Source: Nonlabens arenilitoris
GTDB taxonomy: Bacteria > Bacteroidota > Bacteroidia > Flavobacteriales > Flavobacteriaceae
Direction of reading: 5' to 3'
Assembly (NCBI RefSeq): GCF_002954765.1
Contig: NZ_MTPW01000001.1
Coordinates: 1,439,501 to 1,503,500 of the forward strand
Length of the DNA: 64,000 nucleotides
Shown here: positions 45,574-54,977 of the stretch, one piece after another
Position numbering within the stretch: position 1 is the stretch's first letter
Layout: every line of letters starts with the position of its first letter
Made by a program: the position numbers and the translations under genes
Notes under the pieces: generated by a model
Database searches by the model: none
Told to the model about the DNA's origin: nothing
Seen by the model: only the letters and a program-made list of their open reading frames with translations

Positions 45574-46731
45574 TTATCCTCTAAACAAAAAGAAATCATC
45601 TTTCATATCTTCAATCTTTTCATCTTTGTTAGTGATAATATAATCGAGAGCTTTTTCAGTGAATTCAAGACCTTTATCTGTAAGTGAAACAACTTGATTG
45701 TCGATAGTGATCATGTTATTTTTTTCGGCAAGTCGCAATACAGAATTAGCTTTTACTTTACGCCAGTTGATATGTTCTTGAAGGTGAGCTACTCTACGCT
45801 CGTTTATGCTATCGTGATTGTTTAGATGTAATAAAAAGGTAAGTAAGGAAACCTCTTTACGCTGTCTATTTTGTCTAAACAGTACGGCGATTAATCCTTT
45901 ACTAGGTGCAAAAAGATAAATTAATAGAAATAGCATTCCTAATACCGTTGTGATAGATCCAGAAATAGAGGCGTCTAACCAGCGTGCAAACCAATATCCA
46001 CCTATAGCACTTCCTACACCAAATAAAACAGAAAGAACCAGCATCTTGCGTAAATCTGTCGTTAATAAATATGCAGCAGCAGCAGGTGCTATCATCATCG
46101 CAACGACTAGAATAGCACCTACAGCATCAAAAGCTGCGACTGTTGTCACAGAGGCAACACTCATTAATCCATAATGTAAAATTACAGGTGAAAATCCTAA
46201 AGCACTAGATAGTCCAACATCAAAAGTGCTGATTTTTAACTCTTTATAAAACGCAAATAGTAATACAAGTGTTATCACTAATATCACTGAAATAGTCCAT
46301 AATCCTTTAGGTCCAAAATCAGCATTATCGATAATAAGTCTATCAAATGGTGCATAAACGAGATCACCCAGTAGCACAGCATCCACATCTAAATGTACAT
46401 CATTAGCATTTTGAGCAATTAATATAACACCTATACTAAACAGTGCTGGAAAAACTAATCCTATTGCGGTATCTTCCTTTACGAGTCCTGTTTTTTGTAT
46501 GAGTTCTACAAGAACTACTGTGATGATACCACTAAAAGCGGCAAAAATAATTAACCATGGAGATGCTAGATCATGTGTGATAAAAAAACCAATTACAATC
46601 CCTGGTAAGATAGAATGACTAATGGCATCACTTATCAATGCCATCTTGCGCAATACAAGAAAAACACCTGGAATCGCACAGGCAGCAGCAGTTACGGCAG
46701 CTATAAGCTGTATGTCAATCATAGGACTCAT
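45574..46731 (-). CDS. metal ABC transporter permease with fused winged helix (2)
   Basis: The first about 290 residues have the membrane segments of ZnuB/MntB-type permeases (LRKMALISDAISHSILPGI, AVGAILVVAMMIAPAAAAYLL). The last about 95 residues are soluble and look like a winged helix (RLAEKNNMITIDNQVVSLTDKGLEF), as in DtxR/MntR regulators. The start overlaps the end of the previous permease gene by 4 bases (ATGA). Two permeases may form a heterodimer for Mn or Zn import. Confidence 0.9.
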   Translation of the reverse strand: MSPMIDIQLIAAVTAAACAIPGVFLVLRKMALISDAISHSILPGIVIGFFITHDLASPWLIIFAAFSGIITVVLVELIQKTGLVKEDTAIGLVFPALFSIGVILIAQNANDVHLDVDAVLLGDLVYAPFDRLIIDNADFGPKGLWTISVILVITLVLLFAFYKELKISTFDVGLSSALGFSPVILHYGLMSVASVTTVAAFDAVGAILVVAMMIAPAAAAYLLTTDLRKMLVLSVLFGVGSAIGGYWFARWLDASISGSITTVLGMLFLLIYLFAPSKGLIAVLFRQNRQRKEVSLLTFLLHLNNHDSINERRVAHLQEHINWRKVKANSVLRLAEKNNMITIDNQVVSLTDKGLEFTEKALDYIITNKDEKIEDMKDDFFLFRG

Positions 46732-47840
46732 GACTCTGGTAGATTATTGTTGTATAAATTTGCTGCCGTTTCAAAACCGTCTTCAGTCATGGACCAGTTT
46801 TGGCCTTGAATAGTAATCCACTTTTTCTCTTCTAGTTTAGACAGTGTTTTTTTAGTAAACCCTTGAAAGCTATTTAAAATCCTAATGGCGTGCGGTCGTG
46901 ATATATCGTCGTGATCGCGCACAATATCATACATAAAATACAGTGTTTTCTTAAGTTGAAGATCGCGTCTGTTTTTAATCAGTCTTATTTGTTTAAAAAT
47001 AATACCTCTTTCTGGTGAAAATAGAAAGGATACAATCACAAAAATCGCTGCCACTAATACGATAACTGGTCCAGTAGATAGATTATTCTGACTAGCGCTA
47101 ATAGCAGTTCCAAAAACTCCCGAAAAAGCACCAAATATGGCAGCAAGCATTACCATTGTACTTAATCTATTGGTCCATTGTCTAGCAGCAGCAGCAGGCG
47201 CGAGTAACATCGCACTCATTAATACTACACCTACAGTTTGTAGGCCTATTACAATAGCCAGAACTATAAAAAAGCTTATTAAGCCATCAATGAACCTGGT
47301 ATTAAATCCTAAAGTCATCGCATAGTTTTTATCAAATAGCAATAGCTTAAATTCTTTCCAAAATAATAACATCACTAACAGGCTAATCCCAGTAACTATG
47401 ACCATTAATAGTACATCACTTTCTACTAGGGTTGCCGCCTGACCAAAGAGATATTTATCTAATCCTGCTTGATTTGCATTAGGTTGTTTTTGAATGTAGG
47501 TCAATAATAACATCCCAAAACCGAAAAATAGGCTTAATATCAGACCTAATGCCGTGTCTGTTTTCAAATGTGTTTTTGTGGTAATACCACGTATCCAGAA
47601 AACGCCTATAAGTCCACTTACTAAAGCACCTAATAGTAAAACATTGGAATCTTTTGCGCCAGTAATTAAAAAGGCAATCGCAATACCTGGTAATGCAGCA
47701 TGAGAAATGGCATCGCCTAGAAGGCTTTGCTTACGTAGTACGGCAAAACTTCCTAGCATGCCACATATAGCACCTAGAACGGCAGTTCCTAGTGTAATGG
47801 TGCGCAAGGTATAGTCTGTAAAGTATTGAGTAATGTCCAT
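46728..47840 (-). CDS. metal ABC transporter permease with fused winged helix (1)
   Basis: A 370-residue permease of the same family (LRKQSLLGDAISHAALPGIAIAF, TVGVVLMSAMLLAPAAAARQW), with about 80 C-terminal residues that form a helix-turn-helix-like unit (HAIRILNSFQGFTKKTLSKLEEKKWITIQGQNW). It is one base from the ATPase gene. It is a paralogue of the next permease. Confidence 0.9.
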   Translation of the reverse strand: MDITQYFTDYTLRTITLGTAVLGAICGMLGSFAVLRKQSLLGDAISHAALPGIAIAFLITGAKDSNVLLLGALVSGLIGVFWIRGITTKTHLKTDTALGLILSLFFGFGMLLLTYIQKQPNANQAGLDKYLFGQAATLVESDVLLMVIVTGISLLVMLLFWKEFKLLLFDKNYAMTLGFNTRFIDGLISFFIVLAIVIGLQTVGVVLMSAMLLAPAAAARQWTNRLSTMVMLAAIFGAFSGVFGTAISASQNNLSTGPVIVLVAAIFVIVSFLFSPERGIIFKQIRLIKNRRDLQLKKTLYFMYDIVRDHDDISRPHAIRILNSFQGFTKKTLSKLEEKKWITIQGQNWSMTEDGFETAANLYNNNLPES

Positions 47841-47841
47841 A

Positions 47842-48579
47842 TTATTGTTGAACTGCTACTTTATAATTAATACCATAGGTTTTAGTCAGGTTATCATCAT
47901 TAAAAATATCCTTTACGGGACCTGTTGCGATGTGTTTCACATTTAAGAAAGTTACCCAATCAAAATATTCTGGTACTGTTTGCAAGTCATGATGAACAAC
48001 GATAACTGTTTTACCTGCTTTACGTAGTTCTTTTAAAATATTGATAATAGCAATCTCAGTAGTAGCGTCTACACCTTGAAAGGGTTCATCCATAAAATAG
48101 ATAGCAGCATTTTGAACTAACGCACGAGCTAGAAAAATACGTTGTTGTTGTCCTCCAGAAAGTTGACTTATCTGTCTGTTTTTAAAAGCAAGCATACCTA
48201 CTTTTTCAAGTGCTTCTAGAGATAGTTTCTTCTCCTTTGCGCCAGGTCTTTTAATCCATCCTAGTGAGCCATAAGTACCCATCATGACTACATCTAGTGC
48301 GGTAGTTGGGAAATCCCAGTCTACACTACCTTTTTGAGGTACATATGCTACTTTATCACGTTGCTTAATATAGGGTTTACCATAAATTGCAACAGATCCA
48401 GCAATAGGATCAATGATGCCCAGTATGGATTTTATTAAGGTTGATTTTCCGGCACCATTAGGACCTACTATGGCCATTAAAACACCTTCAGGAATAGATA
48501 AATCGATATCCCACAAGACTGGTTTATAATTATAAGCGACAGTTAAATCATCTACGGCTACGGCTATTTTAGGTTCCAT
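47842..48579 (-). CDS. metal ABC transporter ATP-binding protein
   Basis: A 245-residue ATPase with Walker [11 protein letters not shown]-loop [13 protein letters not shown] (typical of Mn/Zn/Fe importers), signature LSGGQQQR, Walker [13 protein letters not shown] and the H-loop VVHHDLQT. It overlaps the binding-protein gene by one base, so it is part of the same operon. Confidence 0.95.
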   Translation of the reverse strand: MEPKIAVAVDDLTVAYNYKPVLWDIDLSIPEGVLMAIVGPNGAGKSTLIKSILGIIDPIAGSVAIYGKPYIKQRDKVAYVPQKGSVDWDFPTTALDVVMMGTYGSLGWIKRPGAKEKKLSLEALEKVGMLAFKNRQISQLSGGQQQRIFLARALVQNAAIYFMDEPFQGVDATTEIAIINILKELRKAGKTVIVVHHDLQTVPEYFDWVTFLNVKHIATGPVKDIFNDDNLTKTYGINYKVAVQQ

Positions 48580-49487
48580 TATTTAAGTGCATTTACTATG
48601 GTGTTGACATTGTGTCTATACATACCTATGTATGTACCTTCATCAGTACCTGCGCTACCTAGTGCGTCACTGTAAAGTTCTCCACCTATTTCAACTACGT
48701 GATCCTGTGCTTCAACAGCAGCTTGTAGAGCCTCTACGGTACGTCTAGGAACACTGCTTTCTACAAATACAGCTTTAATTTTATGTTCAATTATAAATTG
48801 AGTAATACGTTGTACATCTTTAACACCAGCTTCTGTTGCGGTAGAAAGACCTTGTAGACCTACCACTTCAAAGTCATAACTGCGACCAAAGTAATTGAAA
48901 GCATCATGTGCGGTAACCAGAATACGGTTTTCCTTAGGCAGCTCTTCTATCTTATCACTGAGTTCCTCATTCAATGTATTTATTTTTTCTAGATATATAT
49001 CTCTGTTTTTTTCAAAAGCGACTTTGTTTTCAGGATTGTATTTAATTAAAGTCTCTGTCACATAATCTGTTATTTGTGTCCAGTAATTGATATCAAACCA
49101 GATGTGTGGATCATAATTACTTGCAAAATAATCACTACCTATCAATGTTGATTTATCAATTGCATCACTTACCGCTATAGTAGTTTTACCACGCGCATTC
49201 ATTTTTTCAAATACATCTACAAGCTTCCCTTCTAGATGTAGTCCATTATAAAAAATTAGATCTGCGTTTGCCAGTTTGGTCATGTCACCTTCACTAGGTT
49301 TATAAAGATGAGGATCTACACCACTGCCCATCATACCTTGTGTTTCAATAAGGTCACCACCTATATTTTCTACCAGGTCTGTAATCATTGTTGTGGTGGT
49401 AACGACTTTTAATTTACCGTTATCTTCCTTTTGTGTTCCACAGCTTATAAGTAGTATGGATAGTAGTATGTAAAGAGTGTTTTTCAT
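48579..49487 (-). CDS. metal-binding lipoprotein of the ABC transporter (TroA/ZnuA family)
   Basis: A 302-residue cluster A-I solute-binding lipoprotein (LLISC). Metal ligands are seen in [27 protein letters not shown], the Glu in [11 protein letters not shown] and the Asp in [10 protein letters not shown]. It lacks a His-rich loop, so Mn or Fe are as likely as Zn; the MntR-type regulator upstream favours Mn. Confidence 0.92.
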   Translation of the reverse strand: MKNTLYILLSILLISCGTQKEDNGKLKVVTTTTMITDLVENIGGDLIETQGMMGSGVDPHLYKPSEGDMTKLANADLIFYNGLHLEGKLVDVFEKMNARGKTTIAVSDAIDKSTLIGSDYFASNYDPHIWFDINYWTQITDYVTETLIKYNPENKVAFEKNRDIYLEKINTLNEELSDKIEELPKENRILVTAHDAFNYFGRSYDFEVVGLQGLSTATEAGVKDVQRITQFIIEHKIKAVFVESSVPRRTVEALQAAVEAQDHVVEIGGELYSDALGSAGTDEGTYIGMYRHNVNTIVNALK

Positions 49488-49506
49488 AATTGTGTATTGT
49501 GATTAC

Positions 49507-49520
49507 GCTTTCGCGAAAGC
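49507..49520. repeat. dispersed palindrome GCTTTCGCGAAAGC
   Basis: Exact copy, between the broken porin gene and the binding-protein gene, 20 bases before the latter's start. Confidence 0.95.
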
Positions 49521-49527
49521 GTGATTT

Positions 49528-50319
49528 TTACTTTTTTAAGATTCTATAACTGAATCCAAAGCTAAATAGCAATTCTTGATTAGTATTACTGCTTTGAAAA
49601 CCAGTACCAATTGTAGCATCGAGCTGTAAATTATTGTTGACGAGATAAGTCATACCTGCATCTCAAAGATGTCCAGCTTGATCACTTTCTGGAAAGAAAC
49701 CATATACCTCTGCATAGGCGCCAATTTTTTCTGTAATAGAATAGCCATATGCGAGTGAATATATATATTCTAAGGATCGATCATCTCCTATTCTTGCACC
49801 TAGATTATAGGCTAATCCCGCACGATCATTTAGTGTATGGTCAAAGGAAAATAGAAAATCCATACCGGTGTCTTCCGGTTTAAACTCGCTTACTGCTGTA
49901 AATGGTAATCTTAAGTGACCTAGAAGTCCTATCTGTGGAATCCATCCTTCTTCATCAGTGATTTCAATTTTTGCACCTACAAGTAATGGAGTGAAACCAG
50001 TTGCGTCAAAGACTTCTCGACCTCTAAATTTTGTGTTTGAATTTATATAATCCCAACCTAGACGTAATTCAAAATTATCAGAAAGTCCATACCTAAGTAA
50101 GGCAGTATTGTATACGGTAGTTTTTATATCATTATCATCAAAACTGTCATCTATAAATAATGCACCTGTTTCAATTTGAAAATTTCCTTTTCCTACGGTA
50201 TAGGGTGATTCTGTTGCGTCAGGCCTGTCTGTTATTAATGCGTTTTGTGATAGTTCACTGGTTTGTGCAATGGTGATGATAGAGAATAAGAGGCAGGTGG
50301 CTAGTAATACTTTTTTCAT
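49528..50319 (-). pseudogene. transporter-like outer-membrane protein interrupted by TGA
   Basis: From ATG 50319 (MKKVLLATCLLFSIITIAQ signal) the frame encodes a MetA-pathway/transporter-type barrel (TDRPDATESPYTVGKGNFQ). A TGA at 49663-49665 stops it after GHL. The same frame then continues for 44 more residues (DAGMTYLVNNNLQLDATIG, ending FSYRILKK) to TAA at 49528. The lost part is the last beta-strands, needed for insertion in the outer membrane. A single substitution explains it. The gene overlaps mntR by 4 bases. Confidence 0.8.
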
Positions 50320-50972
50320 TTTAATATTTTTAAGTAAAGATTGTCTGCAATTGTTTTTGAGATATGTAATTCTTTTGAGTCTGTTTTGATAAGACATGAT
50401 CCATCAAAGGCTTCTAAATCAATAAGCTGTATTTGAGTACCTAATTCTATTTGATGTTTATCTAAGTATTGTAAAAATCTAGTAGATGTATCGTGCACGC
50501 CAGCGAGAACACCTGATTGCCCTTTTTGTAATTTTGAAATAGCGGTTTTTGCTGTTTTTTCATAATTACCTTGAGCGTCTGGAATGGGATCACCATGGGG
50601 ATCATATTTTGGATAATCTAATAGTTTATCTAATTCATCTATTAGTTTGCGAGATTGAATGTGCTCTAATTGTTCTGCCACTTCATGCACTTCATCCCAT
50701 GAGAAATCAAGTTTTTCTACTAAAAACACTTCCCATAATCTGTGTTTTCTAATGATTTGAGTGGCACAATTGATACCATTTTGAGTTAATCGGGTTCCTT
50801 TATAAGGTATGTACTCTGCAAGATTTTTATCTGCTAATTTTTTAAGCATATCTGTAACTGATGATGCTTTTGTATTCATACGACCAGCGATGTCGTTTGT
50901 GGAAACTAAGTTTTTACCATCTTGAAGATGGTAAATCGTTTTAATATAATTTTCTTCTGATACTGAGTGCAT
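50316..50972 (-). CDS. MntR/DtxR-family metal-dependent regulator
   Basis: The 218-residue protein has the DtxR winged helix (NYIKTIYHLQDGKNLVSTNDIAGRMNTKASSVTDML), the metal-binding dimer domain (RKHRLWEVFLVEKLDFSWDEVHEVAEQLEHI, with the ligand-rich EVAEQLEH) and a C-terminal FeoA/SH3-like domain. It should repress metal import when Mn or Fe is plentiful. It leads the operon for porin, binding protein, ATPase and two permeases. Confidence 0.93.
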   Translation of the reverse strand: MHSVSEENYIKTIYHLQDGKNLVSTNDIAGRMNTKASSVTDMLKKLADKNLAEYIPYKGTRLTQNGINCATQIIRKHRLWEVFLVEKLDFSWDEVHEVAEQLEHIQSRKLIDELDKLLDYPKYDPHGDPIPDAQGNYEKTAKTAISKLQKGQSGVLAGVHDTSTRFLQYLDKHQIELGTQIQLIDLEAFDGSCLIKTDSKELHISKTIADNLYLKILK

Positions 50973-51014
50973 GAGGTAAAGGTAAAGTATTTATTTGTTA
51001 AGAGTAAATTAAAG

Positions 51015-51030
51015 TTTAGTCTTGTCTAAA
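51015..51030. promoter_or_regulatory. candidate MntR operator
   Basis: The inverted repeat TTTAG-TCTTGT-CTAAA lies 43 bases upstream of mntR. DtxR-type operators often have TTAG/CTAA arms. It could control the whole metal operon. Confidence 0.5.
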
Positions 51031-51118
51031 AATATATTTATTGTAAATTGATTGACACAACCTTAATTTAATGACAGAAGAATTTATAGGATAGAAATGT
51101 TAATATAATCGATAAGCT

Positions 51119-51829
51119 TTATGCCATACCGCGCTCTTTACGAACGATTTCATAAGCTTCTTGTACTTTACGGAATTTTTCTTCGGCACCTTTACGGTAG
51201 GCTTCATCCATATCCATTAACTTATCTGGATGGTACCGTTTTGCCATAGTACGATATGCTTTTTTAACTTCGTGATCAGGTACGCTTTTGTCGATTTCGA
51301 GAATTTTATATGCGTTATCTCGATCTTTAACAAACATCGCTTTAATTGATACGAAATCACGTTGTGTTAGTCTAAGATAGCCTGCTATTTGTTCGAGAAC
51401 TCTTAGTTCTGAGTTACTTATATTACCATCTGCCTGAGCAATACCGAAAAGAAAATGAAGTATTTGAATGCGCGATTCAATTCTAGTACGTGCATTTAAA
51501 AATTGACAAATACGTGCGGCATTTAACTCTCTTTTTTTTACAACTTCATTAAATATTTTAAATATTTGAGAAGCGCGTTGCTCTCCATAACTCTGTATAA
51601 AATAATTGCGTACATACCTCAATTCACTGTCACTAACCTGACCATCTGCTTTTATTACAATAGAGGTAAGTGATAATAAATGTAATTCAAAATCTTGAGG
51701 GCTTACTGATTGTGTCTGACCTCGATATGGATTTGAACCTCTATGTGAGTTAGTATTATTGCTAGACGTAAATGCGTTAAAAACTAATCGTAAAACAAAA
51801 AATAGAACTATGTAACCTAAAAATGACAT
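51119..51829 (-). CDS. TerB-DnaJ domain protein (DjlA-like)
   Basis: A 236-residue protein with an N-terminal membrane helix (LGYIVLFFVLRLVF), a TerB-like helical domain (about 50-150), and a C-terminal J domain with the HPD motif (MAKRYHPDKLMDMD). It would be an inner-membrane co-chaperone for DnaK. Its promoter region is next to that of the NO cluster. Confidence 0.92.
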   Translation of the reverse strand: MSFLGYIVLFFVLRLVFNAFTSSNNTNSHRGSNPYRGQTQSVSPQDFELHLLSLTSIVIKADGQVSDSELRYVRNYFIQSYGEQRASQIFKIFNEVVKKRELNAARICQFLNARTRIESRIQILHFLFGIAQADGNISNSELRVLEQIAGYLRLTQRDFVSIKAMFVKDRDNAYKILEIDKSVPDHEVKKAYRTMAKRYHPDKLMDMDEAYRKGAEEKFRKVQEAYEIVRKERGMA

Positions 51830-51926
51830 TAACTGAATTGAGCGGTGAAAAATATGAATTTACGTTTACTTTGTAGTCAATCCTTATGCCAATTGTGATG
51901 TATGACAAGTTGGCTTTAGAAGTTTT

Positions 51927-51980
51927 CCATTCGTCGACACTTAAACGTCATCCGTCGATAGATAGGTGTGGAATCATCGA
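51927..51980 (+). promoter_or_regulatory. candidate LytTR operator 1 (three direct repeats)
   Basis: CATTCGTCGACACTT (from 51928), CATCCGTCGATAG (51949) and GAATCATCGATA (51971) are imperfect direct repeats spaced 21 and 22 bp. The last is 38 bp before a -10-like TTAATTTG (52009-52016) of the response-regulator gene. The same element occurs at 58230 and 62955. Confidence 0.65.
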
Positions 51981-52033
51981 TATAATCTGAGCAAACTTAA
52001 TAATCGTATTAATTTGCTATTATATTAAAGGAC

Positions 52034-52450
52034 ATGAAAGCACGTAAATTAAAAGTTTTACTCATAGAAGATGATACAATTGAGGTAATGAAAATGCATA
52101 GAGCGTTATCTACTTTAAATGAGAAACATACTATCGTTGAGGCAAATAATGGAGAGATGGCTTTGTCGATTTTAGAGAAAAAAGATCAGCTTCCTGATAT
52201 TATTTTGCTAGATTTAAACATGCCTAAAATTAATGGTATTGAATTTTTATCAATTTTAAAAAAAGACGACCGGTTAAAGTATATACCGACTATTATTCTA
52301 ACAACATCAAACAATCAAAGAGATTTATTAGCATGTTATAATTTAGGAATAGCTGGATATGTCTTAAAACCATTAAAGTATGAAGATTATGTCGAGAAGA
52401 TCTCTAGACTTATGTCATACTGGAGTATTAATGAATTATTTATTGCTTAA
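52034..52450 (+). CDS. single-domain response regulator (CheY-like)
   Basis: A 138-residue receiver domain without output domain. Acidic pocket EDD at 12-14, phospho-Asp60 in LLDLNMP, Thr in ILTTS and Lys in LKPLKYED. It is the first gene of the NO-sensing cluster, 5 bases before the H-NOX gene, so it may be a partner or phosphate sink of the two kinases downstream. Confidence 0.93.
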   Translation: MKARKLKVLLIEDDTIEVMKMHRALSTLNEKHTIVEANNGEMALSILEKKDQLPDIILLDLNMPKINGIEFLSILKKDDRLKYIPTIILTTSNNQRDLLACYNLGIAGYVLKPLKYEDYVEKISRLMSYWSINELFIA

Positions 52451-52455
52451 ATAAT

Positions 52456-52995
52456 ATGAAAGGAATCGTTTTTACAGAGTTTCTCGATCTAGTAGAAGAG
52501 AAATTTGGGTTAGGTATGGTTGATCAAATTATTGAACAATCAGAGTTACCATCTAATGGTGTATATACATCTATAGGGACTTATAGTTTTGCTGAGATGT
52601 TGCAGCTTATACAAAATCTAAGTGCAAATACTGGGCTGAGTATCGATCAACTCTTACTAGCTTATGGAGAGCATTTTTTTAATGTTATTGAAAACAGTTA
52701 TCCTGGACTTCTTGCTACTTATAAAGATCCAATAGAGATGCTTTCTTCAATAGAGAACCATATCCATATTGAGGTTAGAAAGATATATCCAGATGCCGAA
52801 TTGCCAACTTTTGAGGTATTAGAAAAATCTGATCAACATCTTATTATGATTTATAAATCTAGTCGAGCGATGCATCACTTTGGTCTAGGTTTAATGAATA
52901 GGACTTTTGCACATTTTGAAATGACCTCAAATATTAAAATTGAGAAGATTAAAGAAGATGGTACTGAGGTAAAATTTACTATTCATAAAACTTAA
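52456..52995 (+). CDS. H-NOX haem nitric-oxide sensor
   Basis: A 179-residue H-NOX (HNOB) domain protein. The key residues are present: the haem-ligating His102 (ENHIHIEVRKIYPDAELP), the conserved Pro at 117, and YxSxR as YKSSR at 133-137. No Tyr appears in the distal region near residue 140-146 (HHFGLGLM), which fits an NO-selective rather than O2-binding form; that is inference. The stop overlaps the start of the PAS kinase (TAATG), the normal pairing of H-NOX with a partner kinase. Confidence 0.92.
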   Translation: MKGIVFTEFLDLVEEKFGLGMVDQIIEQSELPSNGVYTSIGTYSFAEMLQLIQNLSANTGLSIDQLLLAYGEHFFNVIENSYPGLLATYKDPIEMLSSIENHIHIEVRKIYPDAELPTFEVLEKSDQHLIMIYKSSRAMHHFGLGLMNRTFAHFEMTSNIKIEKIKEDGTEVKFTIHKT

Positions 52996-54974
52996 TGGCA
53001 GCTTCTGATGTCGAAATATTAAAACGTGCGCTCGATAGGGAAAAAGCAGCTCGTAAGCAGGCTGAAAAAATCCTGGAACAAAAGGCAGCAGAATTATATG
53101 AACTTACTCAAAAGTTACAGCACTCAAATAAGCAATTAGAGTCATTAATAGATGAAAAAACATCAGAGTTAAATGGTGTTTTTGAAAATATTGTTGATGC
53201 TTATGTAGTGACTGATCTAGTTGGTAATGTTTTAAAGATGAATGATCCTGCAATAGGATTACTCGAAGCAGACTTTGAAAAAGAGTCTATCAATATCATG
53301 AACCTTATTCATCCTACCGAGTATGATAATGTCATGACTAATTTTCAAGAATTAATTAAACATGGCTCATTGACTGATGTTCATGTTAAAATTATGACCA
53401 AAAATCAACAGATTAAATTGGTTCATATTAATTGTAGTATTATCTACGATAATCATGGTAAGCCTAAGGCAGCTCAAGGGATTGTACGTGATATAACCAA
53501 GAGTAATGAAGATGAGAAAAAACTCATTGAGTCTGAAAATAGGTTGTCAACATTAATTTTAAATCTTGAAAATGCAGTTTTATTAGAGGACGAAAATCGT
53601 CAGATCGTTTTAACTAATAATAGGTTTTGTGAGTTTTTTGAGATTCCTATGAGACCTGAAGAAATGGTTGGATTTGACTGTTCTGAAGCGGCCAAAAATT
53701 CTAAAGAGTTATTTGTAAATCCAGATGGTTTTATTGCTAAAGTAGATGAAATACTGCGCAATAAAGAGATGGTAACAGGTGATGAATTAGTAATGGTAAA
53801 CGGAAGAATTCTCGAACGAGATTTTGTACCTATTATTGAAAGCGGTGTCTATAAAGGACATCTTTGGTCTTATAAAGATGTTACATTAAAACGCTCATAT
53901 CGTAAAAGCCTTGAAGCCCAAAAACAGAAATATAGTAGCATTATTGCTAATATGAATTTAGGACTTGTTGAAGTTGATCAAAATGATAATATATTGATGG
54001 TCAACCAAAGCTTTTGTAAGATGAGTGGCTATTCTGAAGAGGAACTAGTTGGGAAAAATGCCGCAGAGAGATTTTTAAATAGTGAAGATCGAAAAATATT
54101 TAAAAAAGAAACTGAAAACCGGTTAAATGGTAAATCAAGTTCTTATGAGGTGCAAATCTTTGATAAAAATAACGAGAAAAAATACTGGCTTATTAGTGGA
54201 GCTCCTAATTACGATATTAATGGGAAGATAGTAGGCTCCATTGGTATACATTTAGATATAACTGATTTTAAAAGCTTACAGTTGCAAAAGGAGTTATTGC
54301 TTTCTCAATTAGCAAAAAGTAATGACGAGTTACATGAATATGCGCATATAGTTTCTCATGATTTGAAAAGTCCTTTGCGCAGCATATATGCTTTAGTCAA
54401 CTGGTTAAAGGAAGATAATCTTGAAAAATATGATGAGACCAGTTTAAAGAACATCTCTCTAATAGAGGAAACCTTAGAGAAAATGGAGCAACTTATAGGA
54501 GATATTCTCGACTATTCTAGTCTTAATTCTACTAATAAAGAGTTTACTGAAATTGATTGTAATGAGTTGTTAGTTGATTTAATAAAGGTCATTTATGTAC
54601 CTAGTCATATTGAAATTAAGTTACATGGAAAGCTGCCAGTTATAAATGGAGATAGGACTAAGGTTAATCAATTATTTCAAAACCTATTGAGTAACGCTGT
54701 TAAGTTTATGGACAAGGATAAAGGACTTATTGAAGTGAGTTTTGAAGAAACGTCTACTCATTATAAGTTTAAGATTAAGGACAATGGAATAGGGATTGAT
54801 CCAGCATTCCATGATAAAATATTTAAAATATTTCATGCTTTAAATAAGAACAAAGATTCTACCGGGATAGGATTGTCAATTGTCAAAAAGATTGTCGATC
54901 TACATCAAGGAGTGATTTGGTTAGAAAGTGAAGTAGGAGAAGGAACCACATTTTTCTTTACATTAAAAAAATAA
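52995..54974 (+). CDS. PAS-domain sensor histidine kinase, H-NOX partner
   Basis: A 659-residue soluble hybrid-free kinase: N-terminal coiled coil (EILKRALDREKAARKQAEKI), about three PAS domains (about 60-170, 185-290, 310-425), HisKA with YAHIVSHDLKSPLRSI (His about 455), and HATPase (NLLSNAVKF, DNGIGID, GIGLSIVKKIV). It starts one base within the H-NOX stop, so the H-NOX protein is its likely regulator. Its catalytic core is a close paralogue of the kinase at 56111. Confidence 0.93.
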   Translation: MAASDVEILKRALDREKAARKQAEKILEQKAAELYELTQKLQHSNKQLESLIDEKTSELNGVFENIVDAYVVTDLVGNVLKMNDPAIGLLEADFEKESINIMNLIHPTEYDNVMTNFQELIKHGSLTDVHVKIMTKNQQIKLVHINCSIIYDNHGKPKAAQGIVRDITKSNEDEKKLIESENRLSTLILNLENAVLLEDENRQIVLTNNRFCEFFEIPMRPEEMVGFDCSEAAKNSKELFVNPDGFIAKVDEILRNKEMVTGDELVMVNGRILERDFVPIIESGVYKGHLWSYKDVTLKRSYRKSLEAQKQKYSSIIANMNLGLVEVDQNDNILMVNQSFCKMSGYSEEELVGKNAAERFLNSEDRKIFKKETENRLNGKSSSYEVQIFDKNNEKKYWLISGAPNYDINGKIVGSIGIHLDITDFKSLQLQKELLLSQLAKSNDELHEYAHIVSHDLKSPLRSIYALVNWLKEDNLEKYDETSLKNISLIEETLEKMEQLIGDILDYSSLNSTNKEFTEIDCNELLVDLIKVIYVPSHIEIKLHGKLPVINGDRTKVNQLFQNLLSNAVKFMDKDKGLIEVSFEETSTHYKFKIKDNGIGIDPAFHDKIFKIFHALNKNKDSTGIGLSIVKKIVDLHQGVIWLESEVGEGTTFFFTLKK

Positions 54975-54977
54975 AAG

